Assembly: GCA_905211675.1 (NCBI GenBank)
Contig: CAJMBP010000017.1
Span: 1 to 26,603 of the forward strand
Source of the DNA: an uncultured Oscillospiraceae bacterium
Lineage (GTDB): Bacteria; Bacillota; Clostridia; Oscillospirales; Acutalibacteraceae
Length of the DNA stretch: 26,603 nucleotides
Direction: 5' to 3'
The number at the start of each line of letters is the position of its first letter. Position 1 is the first letter of the stretch. The notes beneath the pieces are model-generated. The model worked only from the letters and a program-made list of their open reading frames with translations, ran no database searches and had not been told where the DNA came from. The position numbers and the translations under genes were made by a program. This document shows positions 14,388 to 22,069 of the stretch, in pieces.

Positions 14388-15221
14388 TTATATTGCGTTT
14401 TCCAGCCAATTTTTTAAATCAATAAGCCATGCTTGCGTTAACGCTTTTTGTTTATTTATAATTTCGGGATTGTTAGTAAGTGCGTCACAGGTAGAAAGAC
14501 CGTGTTCGCCGTAAGGATAAATATGCACACTAAAAGGCACATTGTTATCGGCAAGTGCCGCCGCATAACAAAGGCTGTTTTTTACAGGCACGCAATTGTC
14601 CTCTGCGGTGTGCCAAATAAATGCAGGCGGGGTGTCGGGTGTTACTAATTTTTCGCAGGAATATTTCTCTGCGTCTTTGCCGTTAGGAAATTCGCCCAAT
14701 AAATTTTCAAAGCTGCCCTTGTGTGCGAAACTTTCATCGGAGGATATTACGGGATAACACAACACACTGAAAGCAGGCTTTTTGCTATTGGGAAACACCT
14801 CGCGTACAGCGTCACTGTTATAAGCGTTGCTGTAGTGTGCCGAAAGGTGTCCTCCCGCAGAAAAACCGATTATACCTATTTTATCGGTATCGCAGTTCCA
14901 TTCATCTGCGTGAGCGTATATTTCTTCAAAAACTGCAGCAACCTCGCGAAGCTGCACAGGGTAGCGGTGCGGTGCGCAAGAATAGTAAAGCACAAAAACA
15001 TTAAAGCCCCAATTTAAAAATTTTAATGCAATAGGCTCTGCCTCGCGCTCGGAGCAATAGGCGTAGCCGCCGCCGGGGCATACAACCATACACGGCCGTT
15101 TTTCGTTTTCTCTGCCCATTTCTTTAAGACAGTAGGGCAGATAACAGCTGACGCGCGGCTGCCTGCCGTTTTCACCTAAAAATTCATATTTTTCTTTTAA
15201 ATCAATATCAAAGCAACGCAT
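14388..15221 (-). CDS. Alpha/beta hydrolase (esterase/acetylesterase type)
   Basis: This 277-aa cytosolic hydrolase has no signal peptide. The oxyanion-hole motif CPGGGYAYCS is near 48-57. The nucleophile Ser121 lies in GIIGFSAGGHLSAHY. The triad is completed by Asp208 in HTAEDNCVP and His240 in YPYGEHGLS. The combination resembles the COG0657 / BD-FAE group, which includes xylan acetylesterase-like enzymes acting on sugar esters, but the substrate cannot be assigned. GAGGTGG precedes ATG 15221. The gene starts 10 bases after the pyrophosphatase gene and is probably co-transcribed with it, though no functional link is obvious. Confidence 0.88.
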   Translation of the reverse strand: MRCFDIDLKEKYEFLGENGRQPRVSCYLPYCLKEMGRENEKRPCMVVCPGGGYAYCSEREAEPIALKFLNWGFNVFVLYYSCAPHRYPVQLREVAAVFEEIYAHADEWNCDTDKIGIIGFSAGGHLSAHYSNAYNSDAVREVFPNSKKPAFSVLCYPVISSDESFAHKGSFENLLGEFPNGKDAEKYSCEKLVTPDTPPAFIWHTAEDNCVPVKNSLCYAAALADNNVPFSVHIYPYGEHGLSTCDALTNNPEIINKQKALTQAWLIDLKNWLENAI

Positions 15222-15231
15222 TTATACCACC

Positions 15232-15762
15232 TCATTTGAAAATTTCATTATATCTGTCTATTGCTTCTTCAATTATTTTAATTGCCGCATCAGCGTCCTT
15301 TACTTCGTCAACCGCCGTTTCCTTGTGTTCAAGATTTTTGTAAACACTGAAAAAGTGCTTCATTTCATCAAAAATGTGCTTGGGCAGCTCTTGTATCGAC
15401 CTGTACATATTGTAATTAGGGTCGTTAAGCGGAATTGCTATTATTTTTTCATCACGACGGCCGTTGTCAACCATAGATATAACGCCTATCGGGTACGCTC
15501 TTACCAAAGTGAGAGGCTCTAAATCTTCGGCGCAGATAAGCAATACATCAAGCGGATCGTTATCGTCGCCGTAGGAGCGGGGAATAAAGCCGTAATTTGC
15601 AGGGTAATGTGTAGATGTGTAAAGCACACGGTCAAGAATTATAAATCCCGTTTCTTTATCAAGCTCGTACTTTTTACGACTGCCTTTCGGTATTTCAATT
15701 ACGCACAAAAAATCATTCGGCTTTATTCTTTCGGGTGATACATCATGCCAAATATTATTCAT
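15232..15762 (-). CDS. ppa: Inorganic pyrophosphatase (family I)
   Basis: It hydrolyses pyrophosphate to phosphate in the cytoplasm and so drives biosynthetic reactions. With ATG 15762 (GGAGAAG just ahead) the protein is 176 aa, the normal bacterial size, and starts MNNIWHDVSPERIKPNDF. The PPase signature GDDNDPLDVLL supplies the metal-binding aspartates. Other active-site stretches are EIPKGSRKKYELDKETG and YPANYGFIP. The longer upstream frame has no conserved residues and no ribosome binding site. A promoter lies at 15788-15816. Confidence 0.95.
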   Translation of the reverse strand: MNNIWHDVSPERIKPNDFLCVIEIPKGSRKKYELDKETGFIILDRVLYTSTHYPANYGFIPRSYGDDNDPLDVLLICAEDLEPLTLVRAYPIGVISMVDNGRRDEKIIAIPLNDPNYNMYRSIQELPKHIFDEMKHFFSVYKNLEHKETAVDEVKDADAAIKIIEEAIDRYNEIFK

Positions 15763-15787
15763 AAATCTTCTCCGAATTTTTTGTTTT

Positions 15788-15816
15788 ATACTAACATATA
15801 TTTTTTTGAAAATCAA
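15788..15816 (-). promoter_or_regulatory. Predicted ppa promoter
   Basis: Minus strand TTGATT (15811-15816), 17 bases, TAGTAT (15788-15793), followed within 30 bases by the ppa ribosome binding site. Confidence 0.7.
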
Positions 15817-15872
15817 TATGTATGATACAATTTTTGTCTTGATTTTTATGCCTGTCTTTCTTAATTGCACAG

Positions 15873-15912
15873 GGGGCTGTAAAAACACAAGTTTTTACAG
15901 CCCCGTATTTTT
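15873..15912 (+). terminator. Strong hairpin after the hexapeptide acyltransferase gene
   Basis: A perfect 14-bp stem, GGGGCTGTAAAAAC (15873-15886) with GTTTTTACAGCCCC (15891-15904), closes an ACAA loop. The T-run (GTATTTTTT) is on the plus strand, although all flanking genes are on the minus strand. On the minus strand the tail is CTGTGCAATT, so termination of the upstream operon by this hairpin would be T-poor. Confidence 0.6.
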
Positions 15913-15915
15913 TGT

Positions 15916-16575
15916 TTATATTCTTTTTACAATATTGTCTGCCGATTTTATAATGCAATCTGCGGGAAAAACGCCGCGAAGCGAGGTCAGCGGATAAACG
16001 CTGGTTCTTTTGCCTATAACCGTACCGGGATTAAGCACACAGCCGCAACCTATGTCTGCGCCGTCGCCGAGCATCGCACCCATTTTTCTAAGACCTGTTT
16101 CGTAATTTGTTTGCCCGCGCACAACAATATTTTTTCCGTCCGCCTTAAAATTTGAGCATATTGAGCCCGCGCCCATGTGCGCTTTTGTGCCGAGAATCGA
16201 ATCGCCTACATAATTATAGTGCGGAACCTGTACCCTTTCAAGTAAAACACAGTTTTTAAGCTCGGTGGAATTTCCGACCACACAGTTTTCGCCTATAATT
16301 ACCGAACCGCGTATATATGCACCGGGACGAATTTCGGTTCCGCTTGCTATAACGGTAGGACCCTCGATAGTAGCGGTGGGTGAAATAGTAACATTTTCAC
16401 CTATCAAAACATCTTGTTTAAGCAGTTTGTATCCTTTCGGATGATTTTTTATAATTTCAGCCGTATATGCCTTAATAAGCGGCAAAATTTCCCAAGGGTA
16501 TTCATATTTAAATAAACCTTTAAGAATTTCGGGAATACTTTCGTAAAGCTCGACAGTCTTGACCTTTTTATCCAA
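15916..16575 (-). CDS. Left-handed beta-helix acyltransferase, GlmU C-domain-like
   Basis: In the 219-aa protein, residues about 1-50 are helical and unlike the rest. From about 55 on it is hexapeptide repeats (VLIGENVTISPTATIEGPT, VIIGENCVVGNSTELK and so on). The alignment to the acetyltransferase half of E. coli GlmU is clear by eye: VPHYNYVGDS matches the GHLTYLGD segment, so His119 occupies the catalytic His363 position. Glu105 and Lys107 match Glu349/Lys351, and MGAGSICSN matches IGAGTITCN. No uridyltransferase domain is present. A likely role is acetylation of glucosamine-1-phosphate made by GlmM next door. The TTG start (16575) with GAGGGG ahead overlaps the glmM stop by 8 bases, indicating translational coupling. 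Confidence 0.8.
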   Translation of the reverse strand: MDKKVKTVELYESIPEILKGLFKYEYPWEILPLIKAYTAEIIKNHPKGYKLLKQDVLIGENVTISPTATIEGPTVIASGTEIRPGAYIRGSVIIGENCVVGNSTELKNCVLLERVQVPHYNYVGDSILGTKAHMGAGSICSNFKADGKNIVVRGQTNYETGLRKMGAMLGDGADIGCGCVLNPGTVIGKRTSVYPLTSLRGVFPADCIIKSADNIVKRI

Positions 16576-18184
16576 CTGTGTGTCCCCTCTCTTTCAATAC
16601 ATTTGAAATGTTTTCTGCGTGGCGCAGGCAATCGTCATAGGTTTTCGCCTCTACCATAATTCTTACAACCGGCTCGGTGCCGCTTTGGCGGAGCAATACT
16701 CTGCCTTCTCCCGCGATTTCAGCCTCGGCTTCTTTTACTGCCGCCGACACAGCCTCGTCACTAACGGCGGCCGCCTTGCTGTTAACACGCACATTTTTAG
16801 TATATTGCGGATAAACCAACACATTTTCACAAAGCTCCGACAGGGTTTTCTTTGTATCGCAAACCTCTTCGGCAATCATAATGGCGGTTAAAATGCCGTC
16901 TCCGGTTGTTGCGTATTTTTTAATGATAATATGCCCCGATTGCTCACCGCCGAGTGAATAGTCGTTTTGCTGCATACATTCATATACATATCGGTCTCCA
17001 ACGGTTGTAACCGCGCTTTCAATGCCTGCCCTTTTTAAGCTTTTAACAAAACCGCTGTTCGACATAACGGTAGAAACTACGGTATTATCGTTGAGCATTC
17101 CGCGTGACATTAAGCGGCGGCCTAAAATGTAAAGCATTTTATCGCCGTCAACCTCGTTTCCGTTTTCATCTACCGCAATACAACGGTCGGCGTCGCCGTC
17201 AAATGCAAAACCGATATCAAGGTGTTTTTCTCTTACCAAATGACAAAGATTTTCAATATGAGTAGAACCGCAATCACGGTTTACATTAAGTCCGTCGGGC
17301 TCATCGCCTATAACCTCAACCTGAGCGCCCAAAGCGGCAAAAACAGACTTTGCAATAGACCACGACGCGCCGTTTGCACAGTCAATGCCTATGCGAAGCT
17401 TTTTGTATGAATTAGACGCCAAAGAAATAAGGTAGCCTACATAACGGTTTCTGCCGGCAACATAATCGACAATTCTACCTATGCGTTCTCTTTTAGCCCA
17501 CGGCAAATCGTCACCGTTTATGCCCAAGCCTTCAAGATTGCCGTCAATGTAATTTTCAATAAGCTCGGTTGTGGCGTCGTCAAGCTTTTCGCCGTAACGG
17601 TTAATGACCTTTATTCCGTTATCGTAAAAGGGATTATGTGACGCCGTTATCATTATTCCGCAATCGAACTCGTCTAAACGGGTGACATATGAAACGCTCG
17701 GCGTAGTGGTTACATGAAGCATGTAGGCGTCGGCGCCCGAGGCGGTAATGCCGGCAACTATTGAATATTCGAGCATATAACTCGACAGTCTTGTGTCCTT
17801 GCCTATAACTATACGCGGCTTGTAATTACTTTTTTGTTGACCCGAAAGTCGAGACGAATAATACCAGCCCAAAAAGCGACCTACCCTATACGCCTTGTCA
17901 CTTGTAAGCTCGGCATTGGCCTCGCCGCGAAATCCGTCGGTTCCGAAATATTTTGTATGCCGTTTGACGCATTTTTCATCAATGCTTACGGTATCGCGCA
18001 ACAGATCGTCACAGGAAACCGAAAAAAGCTCACACAATAATACCACCTTATCAATTTGGGGCAATGCCTGACCCATTTCCCATTTTGAAACAGACTGCCT
18101 TGAAACGCCCAGCCGTTCGGCAAGCTGCTCCTGCGAAACGCCCTTACCAATGCGTAATTTGCTGATTTTTTCACCGATTGTCAT
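16568..18184 (-). CDS. glmM: XRE-type HTH fused to phosphoglucosamine mutase (GlmM)
   Basis: GlmM interconverts glucosamine-6-phosphate and glucosamine-1-phosphate on the way to UDP-GlcNAc and peptidoglycan. This 538-aa protein has two parts. Residues 1-63 are an XRE/HTH_3 DNA-binding domain (GVSQEQLAERLGVSRQSVSK, then WEMGQALPQIDKVVLLCELF). Residues about 77-538 are a full mutase: FGTDGFRGEAN (80-90), catalytic Ser182 in ITASHNP, metal loop DGDADR (329-334), sugar loop GGEQSGH (412-418) and phosphate loop RQSGTEP (499-505). The frame is unbroken. AAGGTGA sits 7 bases before ATG 18184, and there is no ATG or GTG with a ribosome binding site at the domain junction; only a TTG at Leu62 without one. 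The acyltransferase gene overlaps its end. Confidence 0.93.
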   Translation of the reverse strand: MTIGEKISKLRIGKGVSQEQLAERLGVSRQSVSKWEMGQALPQIDKVVLLCELFSVSCDDLLRDTVSIDEKCVKRHTKYFGTDGFRGEANAELTSDKAYRVGRFLGWYYSSRLSGQQKSNYKPRIVIGKDTRLSSYMLEYSIVAGITASGADAYMLHVTTTPSVSYVTRLDEFDCGIMITASHNPFYDNGIKVINRYGEKLDDATTELIENYIDGNLEGLGINGDDLPWAKRERIGRIVDYVAGRNRYVGYLISLASNSYKKLRIGIDCANGASWSIAKSVFAALGAQVEVIGDEPDGLNVNRDCGSTHIENLCHLVREKHLDIGFAFDGDADRCIAVDENGNEVDGDKMLYILGRRLMSRGMLNDNTVVSTVMSNSGFVKSLKRAGIESAVTTVGDRYVYECMQQNDYSLGGEQSGHIIIKKYATTGDGILTAIMIAEEVCDTKKTLSELCENVLVYPQYTKNVRVNSKAAAVSDEAVSAAVKEAEAEIAGEGRVLLRQSGTEPVVRIMVEAKTYDDCLRHAENISNVLKERGHTVG

Positions 18185-18206
18185 AAATCTGTCACCTTCA
18201 AAAAAT

Positions 18207-18250
18207 AAATTTCAAACACTGTATATCAAGTGTAAAATAAATTGAAATTT
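18207..18250. promoter_or_regulatory. Nested inverted repeats upstream of the HTH-glmM gene
   Basis: AAATTTCA (18207-18214) with TGAAATTT (18243-18250), and inside them ACACT (18216-18220) with AGTGT (18229-18233). The inner right arm overlaps the possible proximal -10 box at 18229-18234. They are candidate operators or an mRNA hairpin; the arms are not symmetrically spaced. Confidence 0.4.
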
Positions 18251-18257
18251 TATTCAA
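18229..18257 (-). promoter_or_regulatory. Possible proximal promoter of HTH-glmM
   Basis: Minus strand TTGAAT (18252-18257), 17 bases, TACACT (18229-18234). It is weaker than the distal promoter. Confidence 0.35.
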
Positions 18258-18281
18258 CCAACTTTGATTTGAAGTTTTTAG

Positions 18282-18294
18282 CAACCTCAGGTTG
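18282..18294. promoter_or_regulatory. 13-bp palindrome downstream of the distal glmM promoter
   Basis: CAACCTCAGGTTG is a perfect dyad (CAACCT/AGGTTG around one base). It lies about 15-27 bases after the predicted start of the distal promoter. Size and position suit an operator for a dimeric XRE-family DNA-binding domain. A looser dyad, AACTT-N7-AAGTT, lies at 18260-18276. Confidence 0.45.
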
Positions 18295-18315
18295 ACAAAA
18301 CACTTCTTTTAAACT

Positions 18316-18345
18316 ATTATATTCCGTTTTACAGTATTTATTCAA
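18316..18345 (-). promoter_or_regulatory. Predicted distal promoter of HTH-glmM
   Basis: Minus strand TTGAAT (18340-18345), 18 bases, TATAAT (18316-18321). It would leave a leader of about 125 nt containing the dyads described above. Confidence 0.65.
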
Positions 18346-18361
18346 GTGTTTTTTGTAAACT

Positions 18362-18395
18362 AAAACAGTCATCCGTAAAACGAATGACTGTTTTT
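18362..18395. terminator. Terminator after the CaCA antiporter gene
   Basis: AAAACAGTCAT (18362-18372) pairs with ATGACTGTTTT (18384-18394); the inner CG pairs extend the stem. T-runs exist on both strands. It ends the AEC/CaCA transcription unit and insulates the glmM promoter. Confidence 0.8.
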
Positions 18396-18448
18396 ACAAT
18401 TAAGGTGAATTGTATTTTCAAAACAAGAGGGCTGATTTTTTCATCATT

Positions 18449-19435
18449 TTACAAAACAAACTGAAAAATCAAAAATACCGCATATATGCAAAGCAGCAGT
18501 ACGCCCTGCCAACGCGAAAGCTTACCCCTTATAAGCGCGGGAATGCACAAAATAGACATAACGGCAAGCATTACCGGCATATCAACCACAAGAGAGGCAT
18601 TGTAACCCATAAATGTTTTTTCGCTCGGCAACGGAAACGGCGCCGCGGTTATCGAAACACCGCTTACAAGCACCAAATTAAACAGGTTAGCCCCTATTAT
18701 ATTGCCGAGTGACAAAGCGCCGTGCCCCTTTACAAGCGAGGTGATTGCGGTAACAAGCTCGGGCAGTGATGTGCCAAGTGCCACAACCGTAAGCGCAATT
18801 ACCGTTTCTGGCACGCTTAACGCCTTCGCAATAGCCGTTGCGCTTTCGATTAAAAATTTTGCACCCACCGCTATACAGGCGGCGCCGATTACAAGAAGCA
18901 ACACATCCTTTGCGGTACTTCCTTTTGGTTTTTCGTTAGGTTCAGTGTTGTCGGACAAAGCTTTTCCTTTTGTAATTTTGAAGGCACTTATTACCGAATA
19001 TGCCATATATACTACAAAAATTGCAAGAAGTATAATACCTATAACTCGACTGAAATCTTTTGAAAAATAGGCGACAAAAACATATATCGCCGCGGCGGTA
19101 TAAAAGAAAATAACGGGTATTTTCATACTCTTTTTATCTGCACCCGACGGTTTTACCGCGACGGTGATTGCCGCAATAAGCGCGGTATTGCATATTATAG
19201 AGCCCGTGGCATTTCCGTATGCCATAGCACCCTGACCGCCTATTGCACCCTGAAGCGACACCATAACCTCAGGCAGCGTAGTGCCGATTGATACAACGGT
19301 AGCGCCGATAAGTATTTCGGGTATTCGAAAGCGCCTTGCAATACTGCTTGCGCTGTCAACAAACCAATCTCCGCCTTTTATAAGCAAGAAAAGGCCTGCA
19401 ACAAACATAAACGCTACCTTTAAAGTTTCTAACAT
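18449..19435 (-). CDS. Calcium/sodium antiporter (CaCA family, YrbG-like)
   Basis: This 328-aa membrane exchanger has about ten helices in two inverted halves. Both alpha repeats are visible: SIGTTLPEVMVSLQGAIGG with YGNATGSIICNTALI in the first half, and ALGTSLPELVTAITSLVKG with LGNIIGANLFNLVLV in the second. The acidic residues in the two TLPE/SLPE motifs coordinate the cation in this family. The central loop (about 160-178) is hydrophilic and cytoplasmic. The gene starts 21 bases after the AEC transporter gene and probably shares its promoter at 20430-20458. The transported ion is inferred from the family only. Confidence 0.92.
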   Translation of the reverse strand: MLETLKVAFMFVAGLFLLIKGGDWFVDSASSIARRFRIPEILIGATVVSIGTTLPEVMVSLQGAIGGQGAMAYGNATGSIICNTALIAAITVAVKPSGADKKSMKIPVIFFYTAAAIYVFVAYFSKDFSRVIGIILLAIFVVYMAYSVISAFKITKGKALSDNTEPNEKPKGSTAKDVLLLVIGAACIAVGAKFLIESATAIAKALSVPETVIALTVVALGTSLPELVTAITSLVKGHGALSLGNIIGANLFNLVLVSGVSITAAPFPLPSEKTFMGYNASLVVDMPVMLAVMSILCIPALIRGKLSRWQGVLLLCIYAVFLIFQFVL

Positions 19436-19456
19436 AATAAGCCTCCGAAAAAATTG

Positions 19457-20398
19457 TTACGCAAACAATGCGCCTGACACTGCCGCAAGCAACGGAATTG
19501 TAAATGCGCAAAGCAAAGTGCTTAAAAGCACACAGTTGGCCGCAAGCTCGGTCTCGCCGTGATACATTTCGGCAATATTAAGCATAACCGACGCACAGGG
19601 AGTGCCGCAAAGTATAAACATTGCAGATTTAAACAAATCACCTACCGGCAGAAAATACATTATTACAAGACTGAAAAACGGAAAAATCAACAGCTTGCAG
19701 GCACATATTACATAAACATAGGCGCGTGTAAACAGTTTTTTGAACGAAACCGACGCAAGTCTGATGCCTAAAATAATCATACAAAGCGGGGTTGTCATTT
19801 TGCCCATAAGGCTTATGGCATCGAGCATTTTTTGGGGTGCAAAGCCTTGAAAATCAACGGCAAAAATAATAAGAGCTATTATAAAGCTTATAAAAGACGG
19901 ATTTAAAAACGCTCTTTTAAATGCCATTTTTTTACGGTCGCCCGTAAGGCAATAGGCGCCTACCGTAAAGGTGATCATATTCATACCTACAATATAAACG
20001 CAGGCAAAGCATGCTACCTCGGGGTGACCCGGAAGTAACGCCTTTATAATCGGTATGCCGAAAAAACCCGCATTTCCAAGTCCGAAGCTAACCGTAAGCA
20101 TACGGTATTTTACATCGTCATATTTTTTATGAAAAATGATATACATTATGAGTGTAACAAGAACTTGAATTATAAGCGATATTACAAAGAAAAGCAAAAC
20201 CTGTTTGATATTTGAAAGCGTGCGTTCGGTTTCAATAAAGGACGAAACTATCATACAAGGCGAGCATACATACATTAGTATTGCCGAAAGTGTTGACAAA
20301 TGATCCGCCTTTGCGATTTTTGTTTTGCAGGCTATAAAGCCCGGAAGTATGTATAAAAGTGTCAGCAGCACATTGCCGAACGCTATACCAAAGCTCAT
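19457..20398 (-). CDS. AEC family transporter (auxin efflux carrier type)
   Basis: This 313-aa membrane protein has about ten hydrophobic segments, the standard size and layout for the AEC family. The family-type start is LPGFIACKTKIAKADHLSTL, followed by LMYVCSPCMIVSSF. In the second half PLCMIILGIRLAS is the usual conserved motif, and LCGTPCASVMLNIAEMY lies near the C-terminus. Bacterial members export or import organic acids such as malate; the substrate here is unknown. AAAGGAA precedes ATG 20398. Confidence 0.88.
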   Translation of the reverse strand: MSFGIAFGNVLLTLLYILPGFIACKTKIAKADHLSTLSAILMYVCSPCMIVSSFIETERTLSNIKQVLLFFVISLIIQVLVTLIMYIIFHKKYDDVKYRMLTVSFGLGNAGFFGIPIIKALLPGHPEVACFACVYIVGMNMITFTVGAYCLTGDRKKMAFKRAFLNPSFISFIIALIIFAVDFQGFAPQKMLDAISLMGKMTTPLCMIILGIRLASVSFKKLFTRAYVYVICACKLLIFPFFSLVIMYFLPVGDLFKSAMFILCGTPCASVMLNIAEMYHGETELAANCVLLSTLLCAFTIPLLAAVSGALFA

Positions 20399-20429
20399 AA
20401 AACCATTCCTTTAAAGTTCAATGATAATA

Positions 20430-20458
20430 ATATATCACATTTAAAGCGGCTTTACAAG
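20430..20458 (-). promoter_or_regulatory. Predicted promoter of the AEC-CaCA unit
   Basis: Minus strand TTGTAA (20453-20458), 17 bases, TATATT (20430-20435). Confidence 0.6.
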
Positions 20459-20471
20459 CGGTTTATTTTTA

Positions 20472-20500
20472 TTGATTTTTAAATATAACGATGATATAAT
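20472..20500 (+). promoter_or_regulatory. Promoter of the unknown membrane protein gene
   Basis: TTGATT (20472-20477), 17 bases, TATAAT (20495-20500); GGGGGG follows at 20510-20515 ahead of ATG 20522. It is back to back with the AEC promoter. Confidence 0.75.
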
Positions 20501-20521
20501 TAAATTTAAGGGGGGTTTGTT

Positions 20522-21262
20522 ATGAATGAATCTATAGCGGCGGGAGTTGTAATAATTTTACTCTTTGTGTATTTGGTGATTTTAGGCATCGGTGTTGCAT
20601 CATACATTTTGCAATCTTTGGCGTTGCACACACTTTCAAAACGGCGCGGTATTGCCAATCCGTGGCTTGCGTGGCTGCCCTTCGGCAATTATTGGATAAT
20701 CGGTTCACTTGCGCGCGATTATGACAGACAAAAGGGCATTCACAGGCGTTGGGACACGGCTTTGCTCATTCTGTCTTTGGTGGGATTTGCCCTGTTTTTG
20801 GTTGCTTATATTGCACTTATCGTGTTTGTCATAGTAAATGCGGTAAACAATGATATATATGCCGAAGTCAATGATGAAGTTTTTATTTCAAATATGTTTG
20901 GCTCTTTATTGGTGTTCTATGTTTTGCTTATTGTCGCTTTGGTCGGTATGATGGCATTGCAGGCGCTTGTTTATGTATGTATATACAAAATATTTGAATC
21001 GACCGTCCCGCAAGAGTCGCTCAAATACTTTTTGATTTATCTGCTTGTACCGTTTGCCGCTCCGATATGTCTGTTTATTTGCCGAAATAAAGGCTATCAG
21101 CATCCCGACCCGTTGGCATATTTGTACGCACCGGTTAATAAAAACTCCACCTATTGCCGGGTACCGCCCGAACAATCAAACACAAACAGCAATGCGGTTG
21201 AAAATGAAATTCAGCCCGAAGCAAACGAAGCAACTGAACAAACCGAAGAAAACAACGACTGA
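20522..21262 (+). CDS. Membrane protein of unknown function (246 aa)
   Basis: I do not recognise a named family. Four hydrophobic segments are visible at about 7-33, 79-107, 125-155 and 166-187. After the first comes LSKRRGIANPWLAWLPFGNY, a motif reminiscent of small multi-pass proteins with an AW-x-P-x-x-N pattern (DUF5684-like), but I cannot confirm it. The last 50 residues are hydrophilic, rich in Asn, Gln and Glu, and end acidic (TEQTEENND). A promoter and a strong ribosome binding site show it is a real gene. It is monocistronic and convergent with the ribosomal protein operon. Confidence 0.85.
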   Translation: MNESIAAGVVIILLFVYLVILGIGVASYILQSLALHTLSKRRGIANPWLAWLPFGNYWIIGSLARDYDRQKGIHRRWDTALLILSLVGFALFLVAYIALIVFVIVNAVNNDIYAEVNDEVFISNMFGSLLVFYVLLIVALVGMMALQALVYVCIYKIFESTVPQESLKYFLIYLLVPFAAPICLFICRNKGYQHPDPLAYLYAPVNKNSTYCRVPPEQSNTNSNAVENEIQPEANEATEQTEENND

Positions 21263-21268
21263 ACAAAA

Positions 21269-21294
21269 AAGGCTTGAGGTAAAACTCAAGCCTT
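21269..21294 (-). terminator. Hairpin between convergent genes (minus-oriented tail)
   Basis: AAGGCTTGAG (21269-21278) pairs with CTCAAGCCTT (21285-21294). TTTTTTG follows on the minus strand, so it can act as a second terminator for the rplA operon. On the plus strand the tail is A-rich. Confidence 0.65.
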
Positions 21295-21327
21295 AAAAAC
21301 TATCTTGTAAATATGGTTTGACAAAAT

Positions 21328-21351
21328 AAAGCCGCCTGCAAAGGCGGCTTT
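21328..21351 (-). terminator. Terminator of the rplK-rplA unit
   Basis: AAAGCCGCCT (21328-21337) pairs with AGGCGGCTTT (21342-21351) around GCAA. It is followed on the minus strand by ATTTTG. It starts ten bases past the rplA stop. Confidence 0.8.
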
Positions 21352-21360
21352 GATTATTAA

Positions 21361-22056
21361 TTATGCACCAAATTTAGCAACGTTAATCTTAACGCCGGGG
21401 CCCATTGTTGTAGCCAATGTGCACGACTTAACATACTGACCTTTGGTTGCGGCAGGCTTAGCCTTGATAATAGCACCCATAAGAGCGTCGAAATTTTCCT
21501 GAAGCTTTTGAGCTCCGAAGGATACCTTGCCGATGGGGCAGTGAATAATATTTGTTTTGTCAAGACGGTACTCAATTTTACCTGCCTTTGCTTCGGTAAC
21601 TGCCTTAGCAACATCGGGTGTTACTGTGCCTGCCTTAGGTGAAGGCATAAGACCGCGCGGGCCGAGAACCTTACCGAGACGACCTACCATACCCATCATA
21701 TCGGGTGTGGCAATTACAACATCAAAATCCATCCAGTTCTCGTTCTGAATTTTTGCTACCATATCTTCGGCGCCTACATAGTCGGCACCTGCCGCCGTAG
21801 CAGCGTCAGCCTTGTCGCCCTTTGCAAGAACGAGGGTTCTTACGGTTTTACCCGTACCGTTAGGAAGAACAACTGCGCCTCTTACCTGCTGGTCGGCGTG
21901 ACGCGAGTCAACACCGAGGCGAACATGAAGTTCAACGGTTTCATCAAATTTTGCTGTAGCGGTTTTTACAGCTACTTCTACCGCTTCTTCAACATCGTAA
22001 AACTTACCGCTCTCGATAAGCTTTGCGCTGTCATTATACTTTTTTCCGTGTTTCAT
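21361..22056 (-). CDS. rplA: 50S ribosomal protein L1
   Basis: It builds the L1 stalk of the large subunit at the E site and, in many bacteria, represses its own operon. The 231-aa protein is full length. It starts MKHGKKYNDSAKLIE. The L1 signature region GRLGKVLGPRGLMPSPKAGT is present, followed by KAGKIEYRLDKTNIIHCPIGK. AAGAGGTAA lies ahead of ATG 22056, 13 bases after rplK. It is the last gene of the operon: rplJ and rplL, which often follow, are not here. Confidence 0.97.
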   Translation of the reverse strand: MKHGKKYNDSAKLIESGKFYDVEEAVEVAVKTATAKFDETVELHVRLGVDSRHADQQVRGAVVLPNGTGKTVRTLVLAKGDKADAATAAGADYVGAEDMVAKIQNENWMDFDVVIATPDMMGMVGRLGKVLGPRGLMPSPKAGTVTPDVAKAVTEAKAGKIEYRLDKTNIIHCPIGKVSFGAQKLQENFDALMGAIIKAKPAATKGQYVKSCTLATTMGPGVKINVAKFGA

Positions 22057-22069
22057 AGTCGTTTACCTC

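Noticed and set aside
15806..15997. 63-aa plus-strand frame with hydrophobic character near the 15873 hairpin
   Set aside because: It is read through a strong hairpin and antisense to the acyltransferase 3' end; no ribosome binding site.
16568..17950. Separate, unfused glmM starting at the FGTDG region
   Set aside because: No in-frame ATG or GTG occurs near the junction, and the only TTG (Leu62) lacks a ribosome binding site, whereas the HTH start has a strong one.
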